A stretch of DNA of 64,000 nucleotides from Martinezella tropici (GCF_003287875.1 NZ_QMKK01000016.1:36001-100000); one strand, 5' to 3'; numbered from the stretch's first letter, positions 19,168-29,852 are shown. Translations and numbers: made by a program. Notes: generated by a model not told the origin, from the sequence alone.

Positions 19168-21900
19168 TTACAGCGTGCGGGTGATGTGCTCGACACGGAA
19201 GCACTCGATGGTATCGCCGGCGCGGATGTCTTCGTAGTTCTCGAAGGCCATGCCGCATTCCTGGCCGACATTGACCTCAGACACTTCATCCTTGAAGCGC
19301 TTGAGCGTCTTGAGCTTGCCTTCGTGGATGACGACGTTGTCGCGCACCAGGCGGACGCCGACGCCGCGCTCGACCTTGCCTTCGGTGACGCGGCAGCCTG
19401 CGACCTTGCCGACCTTCGTGATGTTGAACACCTCGAGGATCTCGGCATTGCCGAGGAAGGTTTCGCGACGCTCCGGAGAGAGCAGGCCCGACATTGCCGC
19501 CTTCACATCATCCACCAGGTCGTAGATGATGTTGTAGTAGCGGATCTCGATGCCCTGACGCTCGGCGAACTGACGTGCCTGCGCGTTGGCGCGGACGTTG
19601 AAGCCGATGATCGCCGCATTGGAAGCTTCCGCCAGCGAGACGTCCGACTCGGTGATGCCGCCTGCGCCCGAATGGACGATGCGGGCACGAACTTCGTCGG
19701 TGCCGAGCTTTTCGAGAGCGCCGGCAATGGCTTCGATCGAGCCCTGCACGTCGCCCTTGATAACAAGCGGGAATTCCTTCACGCCGACAGCCTGCAGCTG
19801 GGTCATCATCTGTTCGAGCGAGCCGCGCTGACCCGACAGGCGGGCAGCCGCCTTGTCGCGGGTGAGGCGCTGGCGATATTCCGAGATCTCGCGGGCACGG
19901 CTCTCGCTTTCGACGACGGCGAACTTGTCGCCGGCCTGCGGTGCGCCGGAAAGGCCGAGCAGTTCGACCGGCATGGCCGGGCCTGCTTCCTTCACATGCT
20001 CACCCTTGTCGTTGACGAGTGCACGCACGCGGCCCCACTGATCGCCGGCAACGACGATCTGGCCAGGACGCAGCGTACCCTTCTGTACGAGCACGGTAGC
20101 GACCGAGCCGCGGCCGCGGTCGAGCTGGGCTTCGATGACGGTGCCTTCGGCCGTACGGTTCGGATTGGCCTTGAGGTCAAGGATTTCCGCCTGCAGCAGA
20201 ATGGCTTCCAGCAGCTTGTCGAGGTTGGTGCGGTTCTTCGCGGAGACTTCCACGTCGAGAACTTCACCGCCCATCGATTCGACGAAGACTTCGTGCTGCA
20301 GCAGTTCCGTGCGGACCTTCTGCGGATTGGCCTCGTGCTTGTCGATCTTGTTGATCGCGACGATGATCGGAACACCCGCCGCCTTGGCGTGGTTGATCGA
20401 TTCGATCGTCTGCGGCATCACGCTGTCGTCGGCCGCGACCACCAGGATCGCGATGTCGGTCGCCTGGGCGCCGCGGGCACGCATTGCCGTGAAGGCGGCG
20501 TGACCGGGGGTGTCGATGAAGGTGATCTTCTGACCGTTCTGCTCGACCTGATAGGCGCCGATATGCTGGGTGATGCCACCGGCTTCGCCGGCGACCACGT
20601 TCGCATGACGGATGGCATCGAGCAGCGAGGTCTTACCGTGGTCGACGTGACCCATGATGGTAACGACCGGCGGACGGGAAACCAGTTCGCCTTCCTCGTC
20701 GGCAACGTTGAAGATGCCCTGTTCGACGTCGGATTCCGAAACGCGCTTGACCGTGTGGCCGAATTCGCCGGCGATGAGCTCGGCCAGATCGGCGTCGATG
20801 ACGTCGCCCGGCTTCATCATCTGGCCTTCCTTCATCAGGAACTTGATGACATCGACGGCGCGTTCGGACATGCGCTGCGACAGTTCCTGAATGGTGATGG
20901 TCTCCGGCAGCACGACTTCACGCGAGATCTTTTCGCGCGTTTCCTGCATCTGGCTGCGGCGGAATTTTTCCTGGCGACGGCGCATGGCCGAAAGCGAGCG
21001 ACCACGGGCGTTGCCGTCTTCGTCGACATCGGCGGTCGTGACCGTCAGCTTGCCGCGGCGGCGCTCGTCCTCGGTCTTTGGACGTGTGGTAACCGGTTTT
21101 GCCGGTTCCGGACGCACGATCTTGCCGCGGGCAGGCACGCCACCACGCGATGGACCGCGATCTTCTTCTTCCTGGTTGAGCCGCCGACGGTTGGCCGGCG
21201 CTTCCATCGAGGGGGCACCGGGGCGGGCCGGCTGGGGAGCCGTGTCCGGGCGACGCGCAACAACGGGCGCTGCAGCCGGCTGTGCCACGGGCTTCGGCGC
21301 TTCCGCCTGAGGTTCAGCCGCCGCCGGTGCCGCTGCCTTGACTTCGGCAGCGCGGGCAGCCTCTTCGGCGGCGCGGCGTGCGGCTTCGGCCTGCTCGGCG
21401 ATGCGGCGTGCTTCCTCTTCTTGGCGGCGACGCGCCTCTTCCTCGGCGCGACGGATGGCATCCGCGGCATCGCGAGCCTGCGCGTCGGCGAGCGCGCGGC
21501 GGCGGGCGTCCATCTCATCGGCGGACAGGTGGTTCAGAACCACCGGACGCGACGAGCGTTCCTGCTGCGGGCGCTGCTGATAGCCCTGGTTGGATTGTGC
21601 GGGCCGCTGCTGCTGGCCGCCCGGCTGATGAATGCGCGGAGCCGGCTGCGGCGGGCGCGGCGGCTGCGGCGTCGGTTCGGCAACGCGCGTCACCGAGGGC
21701 GCGGCTGTTGCTACCGGCGTGATTGGCTTTTCGTCTTCAGGACGTAGCGGGCGGCGCTTACGGGTCTCAACCACGACCGCCTTGGTGCGACCGCGGCCCA
21801 TGTCCTGGCGCACGGTGCCCTGGTTTACGCCTGAAGGCTTCAAGGTGAGGGTCTTCTTACCCGAAACACTCAGCGTCTTGTCGTCTTGATTGTCGGTCAT
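19168..21900 (-). CDS. infB: Translation initiation factor IF-2
   Basis: GTPase that brings fMet-tRNA to the 30S subunit. The 910-residue protein has a long N-terminal region (residues 1-330) rich in Pro, Gln, Arg and a charged coiled-coil stretch ([19 protein letters not shown]), then the GTPase with G1 GHVDHGKTS (417-425), G3 DTPGHAAF and G4 NKID, followed by the beta-barrel domains and C-terminal fMet-binding domain ending [13 protein letters not shown]. Part of the nusA-ylxR-infB cluster. Confidence 0.98.
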   Translation of the reverse strand: MTDNQDDKTLSVSGKKTLTLKPSGVNQGTVRQDMGRGRTKAVVVETRKRRPLRPEDEKPITPVATAAPSVTRVAEPTPQPPRPPQPAPRIHQPGGQQQRPAQSNQGYQQRPQQERSSRPVVLNHLSADEMDARRRALADAQARDAADAIRRAEEEARRRQEEEARRIAEQAEAARRAAEEAARAAEVKAAAPAAAEPQAEAPKPVAQPAAAPVVARRPDTAPQPARPGAPSMEAPANRRRLNQEEEDRGPSRGGVPARGKIVRPEPAKPVTTRPKTEDERRRGKLTVTTADVDEDGNARGRSLSAMRRRQEKFRRSQMQETREKISREVVLPETITIQELSQRMSERAVDVIKFLMKEGQMMKPGDVIDADLAELIAGEFGHTVKRVSESDVEQGIFNVADEEGELVSRPPVVTIMGHVDHGKTSLLDAIRHANVVAGEAGGITQHIGAYQVEQNGQKITFIDTPGHAAFTAMRARGAQATDIAILVVAADDSVMPQTIESINHAKAAGVPIIVAINKIDKHEANPQKVRTELLQHEVFVESMGGEVLDVEVSAKNRTNLDKLLEAILLQAEILDLKANPNRTAEGTVIEAQLDRGRGSVATVLVQKGTLRPGQIVVAGDQWGRVRALVNDKGEHVKEAGPAMPVELLGLSGAPQAGDKFAVVESESRAREISEYRQRLTRDKAAARLSGQRGSLEQMMTQLQAVGVKEFPLVIKGDVQGSIEAIAGALEKLGTDEVRARIVHSGAGGITESDVSLAEASNAAIIGFNVRANAQARQFAERQGIEIRYYNIIYDLVDDVKAAMSGLLSPERRETFLGNAEILEVFNITKVGKVAGCRVTEGKVERGVGVRLVRDNVVIHEGKLKTLKRFKDEVSEVNVGQECGMAFENYEDIRAGDTIECFRVEHITRTL

Positions 21901-22001
21901 TCCGTTCCTGTTCCTTCGGACAGGGCACGGAAACGTCCGTCAGACCCTGTCGTTCAATGCATGTACCTTAATGAGGCGTCCGGCAAAGGCCGGTGACCGC
22001 G

Positions 22002-22694
22002 TCATTGTTTTCGCCGGCCAGCGCCGCCCGTTGCCCGGGACTGACCGCCGTTGCGGTACCGTTCGAGCAGGTTTGCGCGCTTCACTACACCCTCACCCGC
22101 CTGCCCTGCAAGCGCTGCGGCATGGATAAAAGCATTCTGGCCCATCAGTTCGTCCATTTCGGCCTCCGTAAAGACACGGAAGGACGGTATTTCCGCTTCG
22201 GTCTCCATGCCGAGATGCCAGGCCTTCCTTGCCTGATCGATCTTGCGCACGCCATCGGCGGCGGCGTTCATCGCATGGAACACGGCAAGTGCCGAGCCGT
22301 TGCGAACGGCGCCATCCACCTTCGACGAGCCGGATACGAACTGGCCCGCCTTGCGTGCCATGTTCATCATCCCGGCCAGTTGCGCCGCAAGAAGGCGGTC
22401 GACGGTGGCGCCAAGATCGCTCGGCGCGGTCACCTCCGCCTTCAGGGCGCGGGAGAACAACTTCTTTGCCACTGCCTTGTCCACGAGTGCACGGTCGATC
22501 TTGACCCAGCATCCGCGTCCCGGCAGCTGCCGCTTCAGATCCGGAACGACTGTTCCGTCCGGAGCGGCGACGAAGCGGATCAGCTCATCCGGCGATCCGC
22601 TTTCGCGTGTTACGATGCACATACGGCCATTTGCGCCGTCACCCGAAAGATCGTCGTCTTCGGCTGCGGCCTTCGGCCCCTCTGCGCTCATCAT
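22002..22694 (-). CDS. YlxR RNA-binding protein fused to an L7Ae-like domain
   Basis: A 230-residue protein. The N-terminal part matches YlxR/DUF448 (RMCIVTRESGSPDELIRFV ... LPGRGCWVKID), and the second half looks like the L7Ae/YlxQ RNA-binding fold (AAQLAGMMNMARKAGQFVSG, NGSALAVFHAMNAAADGVRK). In Firmicutes these are two genes, ylxR and ylxQ; the fusion is usual in alphaproteobacteria. Its start overlaps the nusA stop by 4 bases, so translation is probably coupled. Confidence 0.9.
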   Translation of the reverse strand: MMSAEGPKAAAEDDDLSGDGANGRMCIVTRESGSPDELIRFVAAPDGTVVPDLKRQLPGRGCWVKIDRALVDKAVAKKLFSRALKAEVTAPSDLGATVDRLLAAQLAGMMNMARKAGQFVSGSSKVDGAVRNGSALAVFHAMNAAADGVRKIDQARKAWHLGMETEAEIPSFRVFTEAEMDELMGQNAFIHAAALAGQAGEGVVKRANLLERYRNGGQSRATGGAGRRKQ

Positions 22695-24301
22695 GCTTCC
22701 TGCTCGGCCTCGCCCTCATCTTCCGACGCCTCTTCGGCTTCGGCGGCGAGATCGGCTTCGGTGATCCAGCCGGCCAGCAGGCGAGCCTGCACGACCATCT
22801 GTTCGGCTTCGACGCGCGAGACCTCGAGCTTGGAGAATAGGCCCTCGAACTTCTTCGTTTCGCCGTTCTTGCGTTCGCTCCAGCCGACGAGGTCGTCAGC
22901 GGCGCAGCCGGCGAAGTCCTCGATCGTCTTGATGCCGTCCTCGCCGAGGGCGACCATCATCTGTGCGGTCATGCCATTGATCTGACGCAGCTCGTCGGAG
23001 ACGCCGAGCGCCTTGCGCTTCTCGTCCATCTCCGCCTCGAGCTTTTCGAGATATTCGCGCGCACGGGTCTGGATTTCCTGGGCGGTGTCTTCGTCGAAGC
23101 CGTCGATCGAGGAGATTTCGTCGAGATCGACGTAAGCCAATTCCTCGACGGCGGCAAAACCTTCCGAGGCCAGAACCTGGCCGACCATCTCATCGACGTC
23201 GAGCGCGTCCATGAACAGATTGGTGCGTTCGTTGAATTCCTTCTGACGGCGTTCCGATTCCTCGGCTTCCGTCATGATGTCGATATCCCAGCCGGTCAGC
23301 TGCGAAGCAAGGCGGACGTTCTGGCCGCGGCGGCCGATGGCGAGCGAAAGCTGCTCGTCCGGAACCACGACTTCGATGCGCTCAGCATCTTCGTCGAGAA
23401 CGACCTTGGCGACTTCGGCCGGCTGCAGCGCGTTGACGACGAAGTTCGCCGGCTCGCTGGACCAGGGAATGATGTCGATCTTTTCGCCCTGCAGCTCGCC
23501 GACGACGGCCTGAACGCGCGAACCGCGCATACCGACGCAGGCGCCGACCGGATCGATCGACGAGTCGTTCGAGATGACTGCGATCTTGGCGCGCGAGCCC
23601 GGATCGCGGGCAACCGACTTCACCTGGATGATGCCGTCGTAGATTTCGGGCACTTCCATGGTGAAGAGCTTGACCATGAACTGCGGATGCGTGCGCGACA
23701 GGAAGATCTGCGGGCCGCGCTGCTCGCGACGGACGTCGTAGACATAGGCGCGGACGCGATCGCCGTAGCGGAAGTTTTCGCGCGGGATCATTTCGTCGCG
23801 GCGGATGATGCCTTCGCCACGGCCGAGGTCGACGATGACGTTGCCGTATTCGACACGCTTGACCGTGCCGTTGACGATTTCGCCGACGCGATCCTTGAAT
23901 TCGTCGAACTGGCGGTCACGCTCGGCTTCGCGCACCTTCTGCACGATGACCTGCTTGGCCGACTGGGCTGCGATGCGGCCGAAATCCATCGGCGGAAGCG
24001 GATCGGCGATGAAATCGCCAAGGGCTGCGTCCGGGTTGCGGTCGCGGGCGAGTTCCAGCGGGATCTGCGTGGAATAGTCCTCGGCCTTCTCGACCACTTC
24101 GAGCAGGCGCTGCAGGCGGATTTCACCCGTCTTCGGGTTGATGTCGGCGCGGATGTTCGATTCCGTGCCGTAACGCGAACGCGCGGCCTTCTGGATCGCG
24201 TCCGCCATTGCGGCAAGCACGATCTCGCGGTCGATGACCTTTTCGCGCGCCACTGCATCTGCGATCTGCAGAAGTTCTAGCCGGTTCGCACTGACTGCCA
24301 T
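22691..24301 (-). CDS. nusA: Transcription termination/antitermination protein NusA
   Basis: Binds RNA polymerase and controls pausing, termination and antitermination. The 536-residue protein has the N-terminal polymerase-binding domain ([20 protein letters not shown]), an S1 domain, two KH domains ([40 protein letters not shown]) and acidic C-terminal helix-hairpin repeats ending in a Glu-rich tail. It follows rimP and overlaps ylxR. Confidence 0.97.
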   Translation of the reverse strand: MAVSANRLELLQIADAVAREKVIDREIVLAAMADAIQKAARSRYGTESNIRADINPKTGEIRLQRLLEVVEKAEDYSTQIPLELARDRNPDAALGDFIADPLPPMDFGRIAAQSAKQVIVQKVREAERDRQFDEFKDRVGEIVNGTVKRVEYGNVIVDLGRGEGIIRRDEMIPRENFRYGDRVRAYVYDVRREQRGPQIFLSRTHPQFMVKLFTMEVPEIYDGIIQVKSVARDPGSRAKIAVISNDSSIDPVGACVGMRGSRVQAVVGELQGEKIDIIPWSSEPANFVVNALQPAEVAKVVLDEDAERIEVVVPDEQLSLAIGRRGQNVRLASQLTGWDIDIMTEAEESERRQKEFNERTNLFMDALDVDEMVGQVLASEGFAAVEELAYVDLDEISSIDGFDEDTAQEIQTRAREYLEKLEAEMDEKRKALGVSDELRQINGMTAQMMVALGEDGIKTIEDFAGCAADDLVGWSERKNGETKKFEGLFSKLEVSRVEAEQMVVQARLLAGWITEADLAAEAEEASEDEGEAEQEA

Positions 24302-24363
24302 TGTCTTTAGTCTCCGTCTTCCTGCCCTTGGGTTCCCGTTCCGTCAGGCGGTTCGTTGATCGG

Positions 24364-24966
24364 TTATTCCTGGTCGTCCGCTTCGTTCTGGTTCGCAGCC
24401 TCGGCTTTGGCCAGCTTGTCGGCGCGCAGCGCGTCGCGGATGAGATCGTCCGTCAGGATCAGCTTGGCTTCGGCCAGCGTGCTGAACGGAATGGTCACCC
24501 TGGGCTCCTCGCCATAGGCAACCTGGTCGCGTTCGATCGTGAAGCCGTCGGCATCGACGGCGGCGATCTTGCCGCGGAAACGCTTGCGGTTATCGACGAG
24601 GATCGACGTTTCGCACTTGACGAGATGGCCGATCCAGCGCTGAAAATCCGATTTCCGCACCATCGGGCGATCGATACCCGGCGAAGACACTTCGAGATGA
24701 TACGTCTTATCGATCGGATCTTCCACATCAAGAACCGGCGAAATGGCCGTGGAGACCTCTTCGCAGTCCTCGACGGTCATGGTGCCGTCGTTGCGCTCGG
24801 TCATGATCTGCAGCGTTAGGCCGTTCTGGTTCAGGAGGCGCACGCGCACCAGGCGAAAGCCCATGCCCACAAGGACGGGCTCGATGATGGCGGCAACGCG
24901 CTGATCAAGGCCGGTTTCGACGATCAGCCTGGGTTCATTGGTATTGTCTGCGTTTGTCACGTCCGA
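24364..24966 (-). CDS. rimP: Ribosome maturation factor RimP
   Basis: Needed for 30S assembly. The 200-residue protein has [39 protein letters not shown], and the core motif [21 protein letters not shown] prefer the TTG at 24966 with GGAG seven bases upstream; an ATG 30 bases earlier is the alternative. First gene of the nus operon here. Confidence 0.92.
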   Translation of the reverse strand, partial: SDVTNADNTNEPRLIVETGLDQRVAAIIEPVLVGMGFRLVRVRLLNQNGLTLQIMTERNDGTMTVEDCEEVSTAISPVLDVEDPIDKTYHLEVSSPGIDRPMVRKSDFQRWIGHLVKCETSILVDNRKRFRGKIAAVDADGFTIERDQVAYGEEPRVTIPFSTLAEAKLILTDDLIRDALRADKLAKAEAANQNEADDQE

Positions 24967-25012
24967 CAAGCATTCACTCCTGCATTGTTCATGCATTGGG
25001 AGATCGCGCTAA

Positions 25013-25044
25013 TAAAAAAGAGCGGGTCCTTGCGGCCCACTCTT
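25013..25044 (-). terminator. Terminator after the lytic transglycosylase gene
   Basis: On the minus strand AAGAGTGGGCC and GGACCCGCTCTT form an imperfect hairpin with a GCAA loop, followed by TTTTTATT. It separates the transglycosylase gene from rimP. Confidence 0.8.
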
Positions 25045-25128
25045 CATCACACGATCAAGAATTTGATGCGGATATAAGCCTCTTTCCGGCAAATTGCAAG
25101 GCATTCGCGTCGAAGGCGGTTTTCGCCG

Positions 25129-26412
25129 CTATTTCAGCACGCCGAGCATGGAGCTGTCGGGATAGCAGGTAGGCTTCATGCCGCTCTTTTCCTGCCATTG
25201 GCCGATCGAGCGCCGCGTCTTGTAGCCCGGCAAGCCGTCGGTGCCGCCAACATCGTATCCCTTGCGCTCCAAAGTCTTCTGCATATTGGCGACGTCAGAG
25301 CGCAGCATCTTGCCGACATCGCCCCATTTTTCCCGGAAGGCGCCGCTGCCATAGGCGATGCGGTCGGCGAGATTGCCGATATAGAGGCCGTAAAGGTCGG
25401 AATTGTTGTATTCCTTGATGACGTAAAAATTCGGCGTCACGATGAATTCCGGCCCGTCGCGGCCAGCCGGCACCAGCATCATCCCGCTCGCCCGCAATTC
25501 GTCTGCCGGGAGGGTCTTGCCGGAAACCGGCTTGATCCCCAGCGAAGCCCATTGCGAAATCGGCTTGGCGAGATCAGGCCCTTCCTGCGCGCAGGAGACG
25601 TTCTGCGGGATGGCGACTTCATAGCCCCAGCCGCGGCCGCGCTGCCAGCCCTTCTGAACCATATAGTTAGCTATGGATGCCAGTGTGTCCGGCACCGAAG
25701 TCCAGATGTTGCGATGGCCGTCGCCATCGAAATCGACGGCGAATTTCAGGTAGTTGGTCGGCATGAACTGCGGCTGGCCGAGTGCACCGGCCCAGGAGCC
25801 CTTGAACTGATCCGGCGTGACATCGCCATGTTCGAGGATGCGCAGCCCAGCGATCAGCTCATTGCGGAACATGTCCTTGCGCGTCGACATGAAGGCTTTG
25901 GTCGCCAGCACCTGGACCGCCGAATTCGGCAGCTTGGCAATGCCGAAGCCGGTCTCGCGGCCCCAAATCGCAAGCAGGATCGGCCCCGGCACGCCGTAGG
26001 TCTTTTCGATCCGCCTCAGCACCGGCCCATATTGCGAGGCGAGGCTTCGCCCCGTTACGGCCAGTTTCTGCAGCCGTGCCTCATTGAAATAGGGGGCGGG
26101 GGAGGAGAATTCGGCCTGGCTTTGCGCCTGTTGCTCCGGCTTCGGGAAGCCCGGCGGCTCAAGATCCGGCAGATTCCAGTTCAGCGTCACGCCAGTGAAG
26201 GCAGCCTGGAAAGTTTTTTCGGATATTCCTGCCTTTCGCGCTTCAGGCCACAGATCCTTTTGAATCCAGGCCTGAAACTGCGCTTCGACATCAGCTTTCG
26301 AGGCGGCGAGCGCGGGGAGGGGGAGAAGGGCGAGGAGGAGGACGCAGAGTAGGGAAAGCAGCCATTGCGCATGTCGAGCCGCTGATACCCCCCTCTGTCG
26401 CTGCCGCGACAT
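25129..26412 (-). CDS. Lytic murein transglycosylase (MltB family)
   Basis: Cleaves peptidoglycan glycan strands with anhydro-muramic acid formation. The protein has a hydrophobic export segment (WLLSLLCVLLLALLPLPALA), the SLT_2 domain with the catalytic Glu in LLAIWGRETGFG, LGQPQFMPTNYLKFAVDFDG, and a C-terminal peptidoglycan-binding module (MQKTLERKGYDVGGTDGLPG). The N-terminus is odd: the ATG at 26412 and the codons around it lie inside a dispersed palindromic repeat, so the original start may have been replaced. The frame stays open to 26592. Confidence 0.88.
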   Translation of the reverse strand: MSRQRQRGVSAARHAQWLLSLLCVLLLALLPLPALAASKADVEAQFQAWIQKDLWPEARKAGISEKTFQAAFTGVTLNWNLPDLEPPGFPKPEQQAQSQAEFSSPAPYFNEARLQKLAVTGRSLASQYGPVLRRIEKTYGVPGPILLAIWGRETGFGIAKLPNSAVQVLATKAFMSTRKDMFRNELIAGLRILEHGDVTPDQFKGSWAGALGQPQFMPTNYLKFAVDFDGDGHRNIWTSVPDTLASIANYMVQKGWQRGRGWGYEVAIPQNVSCAQEGPDLAKPISQWASLGIKPVSGKTLPADELRASGMMLVPAGRDGPEFIVTPNFYVIKEYNNSDLYGLYIGNLADRIAYGSGAFREKWGDVGKMLRSDVANMQKTLERKGYDVGGTDGLPGYKTRRSIGQWQEKSGMKPTCYPDSSMLGVLK

Positions 26413-26577
26413 CTCCCCCACAAGAGGGGAGATTGTTGGGAGTTCGCTGCGACCCTTATTCGTAAAATTTCTCTCGGCATCTGCAGGCAGGATATTGGTT
26501 TGAGGCCGATCTCCGCTGCGGGCGACCAATCTCCCCCCTTGTGGGGGAGATGTCAGCGAAAGCTGACAGAGGGGGGT
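26384..26577. repeat. Inverted pair of dispersed repeats flanking about 90 bp
   Basis: A copy at 26384-26436 and one at 26526-26577 are inverted to each other; each contains ACATCTCCCCCACAAG or its complement plus CTCTGTC and its complement. They lie between the transglycosylase coding region and recR. The arrangement looks like a non-autonomous mobile or fold-back unit, but no terminal target duplication was established. Confidence 0.75.
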
Positions 26578-26619
26578 AAAAACTCTCCTCATACTCTTTC
26601 CTCTGTTGCAGCTCTCAAA

Positions 26620-27225
26620 TCAAATCGCCGTCCGCGCCCTCAGCGCCGCCGCAAGCGTACCTTCGTCGAGATAGTCGAGCTCGCCGCCGACGGGCACGCC
26701 ATGGGCAAGGCGGGTGATCTTGACCTCGAGGCCATCAAGCTGGTCGGTTATATAGTGTGCTGTGGTTTGCCCTTCGACCGTTGCGTTGACGGCGATGATG
26801 ACTTCGCGGACGCCGCCCTCGCTGACGCGGGCGATCAATCCGCGAATGTTGAGATCGTCAGGTCCGACGCCGTCAAGCGGCGACAGCACGCCGCCGAGAA
26901 CGTGATAGGCGGCGTTCATCGCGCCTGATCGTTCCAACGCCCAGAGGTCGGAGACATCCTCGACGACGATGATGACGGACTGGTCGCGGCGGTCGTCGGT
27001 GCAGACGGTGCAGGGATCGACGGTATCGACATTGCCGCAACGCGAGCAGATCTTCACCTTGTCATAGGCATCGCCCATGGCATGGGATAGCGGGCCGAGC
27101 AGCTGGTCCTTCTTCTTGATCAGATGCAGCGCCGCGCGCCGGGCCGAGCGCGGCCCGAGGCCCGGTACTTTCGCCAGGAGCTGGATGAGTTTTTCGATTT
27201 CGGGGCCGGTGACTCGCTTTGCCAT
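26620..27225 (-). CDS. recR: Recombination protein RecR
   Basis: Loads RecA in the RecFOR gap-repair pathway. The 201-residue protein has the helix-hairpin-helix [20 protein letters not shown], a zinc finger with four Cys ([16 protein letters not shown], about residues 57-72) and the Toprim domain ([18 protein letters not shown]). In many bacteria recR follows dnaX and ybaB; here about 2.6 kb of unrelated genes lie between ybaB and recR. Confidence 0.96.
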   Translation of the reverse strand: MAKRVTGPEIEKLIQLLAKVPGLGPRSARRAALHLIKKKDQLLGPLSHAMGDAYDKVKICSRCGNVDTVDPCTVCTDDRRDQSVIIVVEDVSDLWALERSGAMNAAYHVLGGVLSPLDGVGPDDLNIRGLIARVSEGGVREVIIAVNATVEGQTTAHYITDQLDGLEVKITRLAHGVPVGGELDYLDEGTLAAALRARTAI

Positions 27226-27282
27226 GGGAGGCTTTTAGCTCATAAGCTTCAAGAACGGAATCTCGGAAGGAACGGTTGAGTG

Positions 27283-27906
27283 ATGAAAATTCTGGCCGTG
27301 TGCCGCGGTGCCCCTGAAACGCTGCCGGGCAAGAAGGTGAAGACCGGGATCAATAAGCACGCGGTCAGCGGTGCCGTCATGATCGACGAGCTGGGGCTGC
27401 TCGGCGATGCCATCTGCAATCGCAGGCATCATGGCGGCCGTGATCAGGCCGTTTATGTCGAGGGTTCCCTGACGCTGGGCTGGTGGGCAAGCGAGCTTGG
27501 ACGATCGCTGGAGCCCGGCGCCTTCGGCGAAAACCTCGTCATTGAAGGCGTGGACAATTGCCAGGTCGCCGTCGGCGACCAATTCATAGCCGACGATCTT
27601 GTTTTGGAAGTCACCTCGGCGCGCATTCCCTGCTCCACCTTCGCGGTGAAGATAGGCGATCGACAATTCGTCAAGCGATACGTCCAGGCCGGGCGGCCCG
27701 GCATCTATTGCCGCGTTCTTGCGAGCGGCACGGTGAGGGCTGATATGCCGGTCACCTATCTGCCTTATGCTGGCGAGAGGGTGACGATGCCGGAAATGCT
27801 GGCGACATTCGGCAGGCGATTGTCAGCGGAGGATCGGGTGCGCTATCTGGCGGCGCCCGTCCATCACAAGCTGCGTGCACTCATCGAAAGCGACGCAGCG
27901 GTCTGA
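27283..27906 (+). CDS. MOSC domain protein (YiiM-like)
   Basis: A 207-residue MOSC domain protein, a molybdenum-cofactor sulfurase-type fold. Visible are GDAICNRRHHGGRDQAVYVE, GAFGENLVIEGVDN, ARIPCSTFAVKIGDRQF with the conserved Cys, and GRPGIYCRVLASGTVRADM, which match the YiiM subgroup that reduces N-hydroxylated compounds such as 6-hydroxylaminopurine. ATG 27283 has GGAAGGAA upstream. It is divergent from recR. Confidence 0.85.
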   Translation: MKILAVCRGAPETLPGKKVKTGINKHAVSGAVMIDELGLLGDAICNRRHHGGRDQAVYVEGSLTLGWWASELGRSLEPGAFGENLVIEGVDNCQVAVGDQFIADDLVLEVTSARIPCSTFAVKIGDRQFVKRYVQAGRPGIYCRVLASGTVRADMPVTYLPYAGERVTMPEMLATFGRRLSAEDRVRYLAAPVHHKLRALIESDAAV

Positions 27907-27908
27907 AC

Positions 27909-28520
27909 TCACCGCATGGCAATCGCAACGGCCGCGCCTGCCATGGTGCCGGCGCTGGCGCGATTGGCGATGCGCACGGCGCGGCGGCTCCTGAGGAAGG
28001 TTCTGGCTTTGGCCGCCAGCATCGCCCAGGAGAGGTCGATGACGACAAGCACCGCAAACATCGTCGCCACCAGCTCGGCCCAGCCGGAGATCGTGACGGC
28101 ATGCAGATCGATGATCGAGGGCAGCAACGCCACGTAAAACACCATGATCTTGGGATTGCCCATGGTGACTGTGAAGCCCGCGAGGAAAAGCCGTATGGCT
28201 GATTGTTCGTCCGGCAGTTCCTCTCCCGCCGTATCGGAGGAGGCAAACCACATCTTCCAGGCAAGATAGAGCAGATAGGCGACGCCAAGCCACTTGATCG
28301 CCACGAAGGCGAGGTGGAAGGTTTCGGCAATGGTCGCAAGGCCGGCAACGGCGCAGGTCAACCAGATCGCCTCGCCGAGCCACATGCCGGAGAGGAAGGG
28401 CAGCACGTTGCGCGCGCCCTTCGTCAGCACGCGCGCCACGAGTGCCGCGATGTTCGGTCCCGGCGATCCCGCCGCAATGAACAAGGCACCAGCAAAAACA
28501 AGCAGCGTCGATAGGCTCAT
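27909..28520 (-). CDS. LysE/RhtB family exporter
   Basis: A 203-residue inner-membrane protein with about six spans, opening with the family signature FIAAGSPGPNIAALVARVLT and carrying FLAGFTVTMGNPKIMVFYVA. Members export basic or neutral amino acids or related metabolites; the substrate is not predictable. It converges on the MOSC gene with two bases between stops. The Lrp-type regulator 750 bases away is a plausible controller, as lysE-like exporters are often Lrp-regulated. Confidence 0.9.
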   Translation of the reverse strand: MSLSTLLVFAGALFIAAGSPGPNIAALVARVLTKGARNVLPFLSGMWLGEAIWLTCAVAGLATIAETFHLAFVAIKWLGVAYLLYLAWKMWFASSDTAGEELPDEQSAIRLFLAGFTVTMGNPKIMVFYVALLPSIIDLHAVTISGWAELVATMFAVLVVIDLSWAMLAAKARTFLRSRRAVRIANRASAGTMAGAAVAIAMR

Positions 28521-28615
28521 CGCATTCCCTCCAACAGGGCAGGCTGGACGATATCTGGAAGAAGAGCGCCAGAGATAGCATTCCGGCGCGGCTTTTCCAA
28601 ACGCCAGATTTGCGT

Positions 28616-29152
28616 TCAGCCAAGCTCGGCGCGAAAACGCCCGAAGATTGCCTTGCCTTCCGGCCAGTCACCCAGTCCGGATGCCGCATTGATATGCCCG
28701 CGTGGCCCGACATCGACGAAGGCGCTGCCCCAGCTTTCGGCGCTGCGGCGCGCATGGTCGAAGGAGCTGAAAGGATCGTCGGTGCTGGCGACGAGCAGGG
28801 ATCGAAAAGGCAACCGCTGCCGTGGCGGATCGGCAAAGCTGCCGGCCTCGGCAAGATAGATTTCGCCCGTGGGATCAGGCGCGGCCACCATGAACGCGCC
28901 GAGGATCGCCGCCTTCTTGATGGGCGCCCAATGGGCGATCAGCTGGCAGGCAAGGCTATGCGCGATCAGGATCGGCGGCGTTTTGGAGCGCGAGATTTCG
29001 CGCTCGAGCGCGGCAATCCAATCCGTGAGTATCGGCCTGTCCCAGCTGGAAGGCTGGAAGCGTCGCATGGCCGGATCGTCCCGTTCCCACAATGTCTGCC
29101 AGTGACCTTCGCCCGAACCGCCAAGCCCCGGTAGCGTGATGATATCGCTCAT
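28616..29152 (-). CDS. RBBP9/YdeN family alpha/beta hydrolase
   Basis: A 178-residue serine hydrolase of the RBBP9 family. It has LPGLGGSGEGHWQTLWERDD, the nucleophile Ser in LIAHSLACQLIAHW, an Asp in ASTDDPFSSFDHARR and the catalytic His in GPRGHINAASGLGDWPEG. I start at ATG 29152 with AAGGA upstream; an earlier in-frame ATG at 29215 adds 21 atypical residues. It is divergent from the Lrp-type gene. Confidence 0.88.
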   Translation of the reverse strand: MSDIITLPGLGGSGEGHWQTLWERDDPAMRRFQPSSWDRPILTDWIAALEREISRSKTPPILIAHSLACQLIAHWAPIKKAAILGAFMVAAPDPTGEIYLAEAGSFADPPRQRLPFRSLLVASTDDPFSSFDHARRSAESWGSAFVDVGPRGHINAASGLGDWPEGKAIFGRFRAELG

Positions 29153-29265
29153 CTCTATCCTTTCTCCATGGTCTTTCCCGGAAAAAAGCTGGCATGCCGG
29201 GATGTCGATTGACATTGCAATCCATCGGATAAAACTTGTCCCAACCGATGAATTGAAGGTGAGCC

Positions 29266-29742
29266 ATGGATACTATCGAAAGAGGACTGGATCCGACGGA
29301 TCTATCGATCATCGAAATCCTGCAGCAGGACGGGCGAATCTCGGTATCGGAGCTCGGCCGCCGTGTCGGCCTGTCGCAGCCGGCGGCATCGGAGCGGCTG
29401 AAGCGGCTGGAGGAGCGCGGCGTCATCGCTGGTTACCGAGCGGTCGTCGATCCCGCTGCCGTCGGGCTCGGCATGATGGCGGTCATCCGGCTGCGGACCA
29501 CGCATGAGCATATCCGGCCCTATCTCAAGCAGTTTTCGGAAATGCCCGAGATTATCGAGGTGCTGAGGCTGACGGGCGAAGATTGCTTTTTGCTCAAGGT
29601 TCTCGTGCCGACACCGGCTGACCTTGAAACCATCGTCGATTCCATTGCCCGCCATGGCGGGGTGACGACATCGCTGGTGCTGCGAAACGAACCTGTAAAG
29701 GCGATTGGCCGCGATCTGATCCGCAAGGCGGCCGCTCGTTAG
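29266..29742 (+). CDS. Lrp/AsnC family transcriptional regulator
   Basis: A 158-residue regulator with an N-terminal winged helix (DLSIIEILQQDGRISVSELG, RRVGLSQPAASERLKRLEER) and a C-terminal RAM/AsnC ligand domain (FSEMPEIIEVLRLTGEDCFL). Such proteins respond to amino acids and often control a divergent gene; here the divergent neighbour is the RBBP9-type hydrolase, and a LysE-type exporter follows it. Confidence 0.93.
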   Translation: MDTIERGLDPTDLSIIEILQQDGRISVSELGRRVGLSQPAASERLKRLEERGVIAGYRAVVDPAAVGLGMMAVIRLRTTHEHIRPYLKQFSEMPEIIEVLRLTGEDCFLLKVLVPTPADLETIVDSIARHGGVTTSLVLRNEPVKAIGRDLIRKAAAR

Positions 29743-29751
29743 AGCCGTATG

Positions 29752-29852
29752 ATTTTAGGTCGAGTCGACCTAAAATCTGAATCCGCTCTAGCATCAAAGA
29801 ATAGAGCGTGATGTCGTCCGAAAACCGCCCACGCTTTTCGGCATCACGCTCT
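29752..29852. repeat. Two-part dispersed palindromic repeat, copy 1
   Basis: First part: ATTTTAGGTCGA and TCGACCTAAAAT, perfect 12-bp arms around one G (29752-29776). Second part: AGAGCGTGATG (29803-29813) with CATCACGCTCT (29842-29852), and inner CCGAAAA/TTTTCGG. A similar two-part element is at 52743-52851. The first part may also act as terminator-like structure for the Lrp gene. Confidence 0.85.

Noticed and set aside
19141..21747. 868-codon plus-strand frame opposite infB
   Set aside because: It is the complement of a clear IF-2 gene. Long antisense frames are expected from strong third-position GC bias, and the product has no family features.
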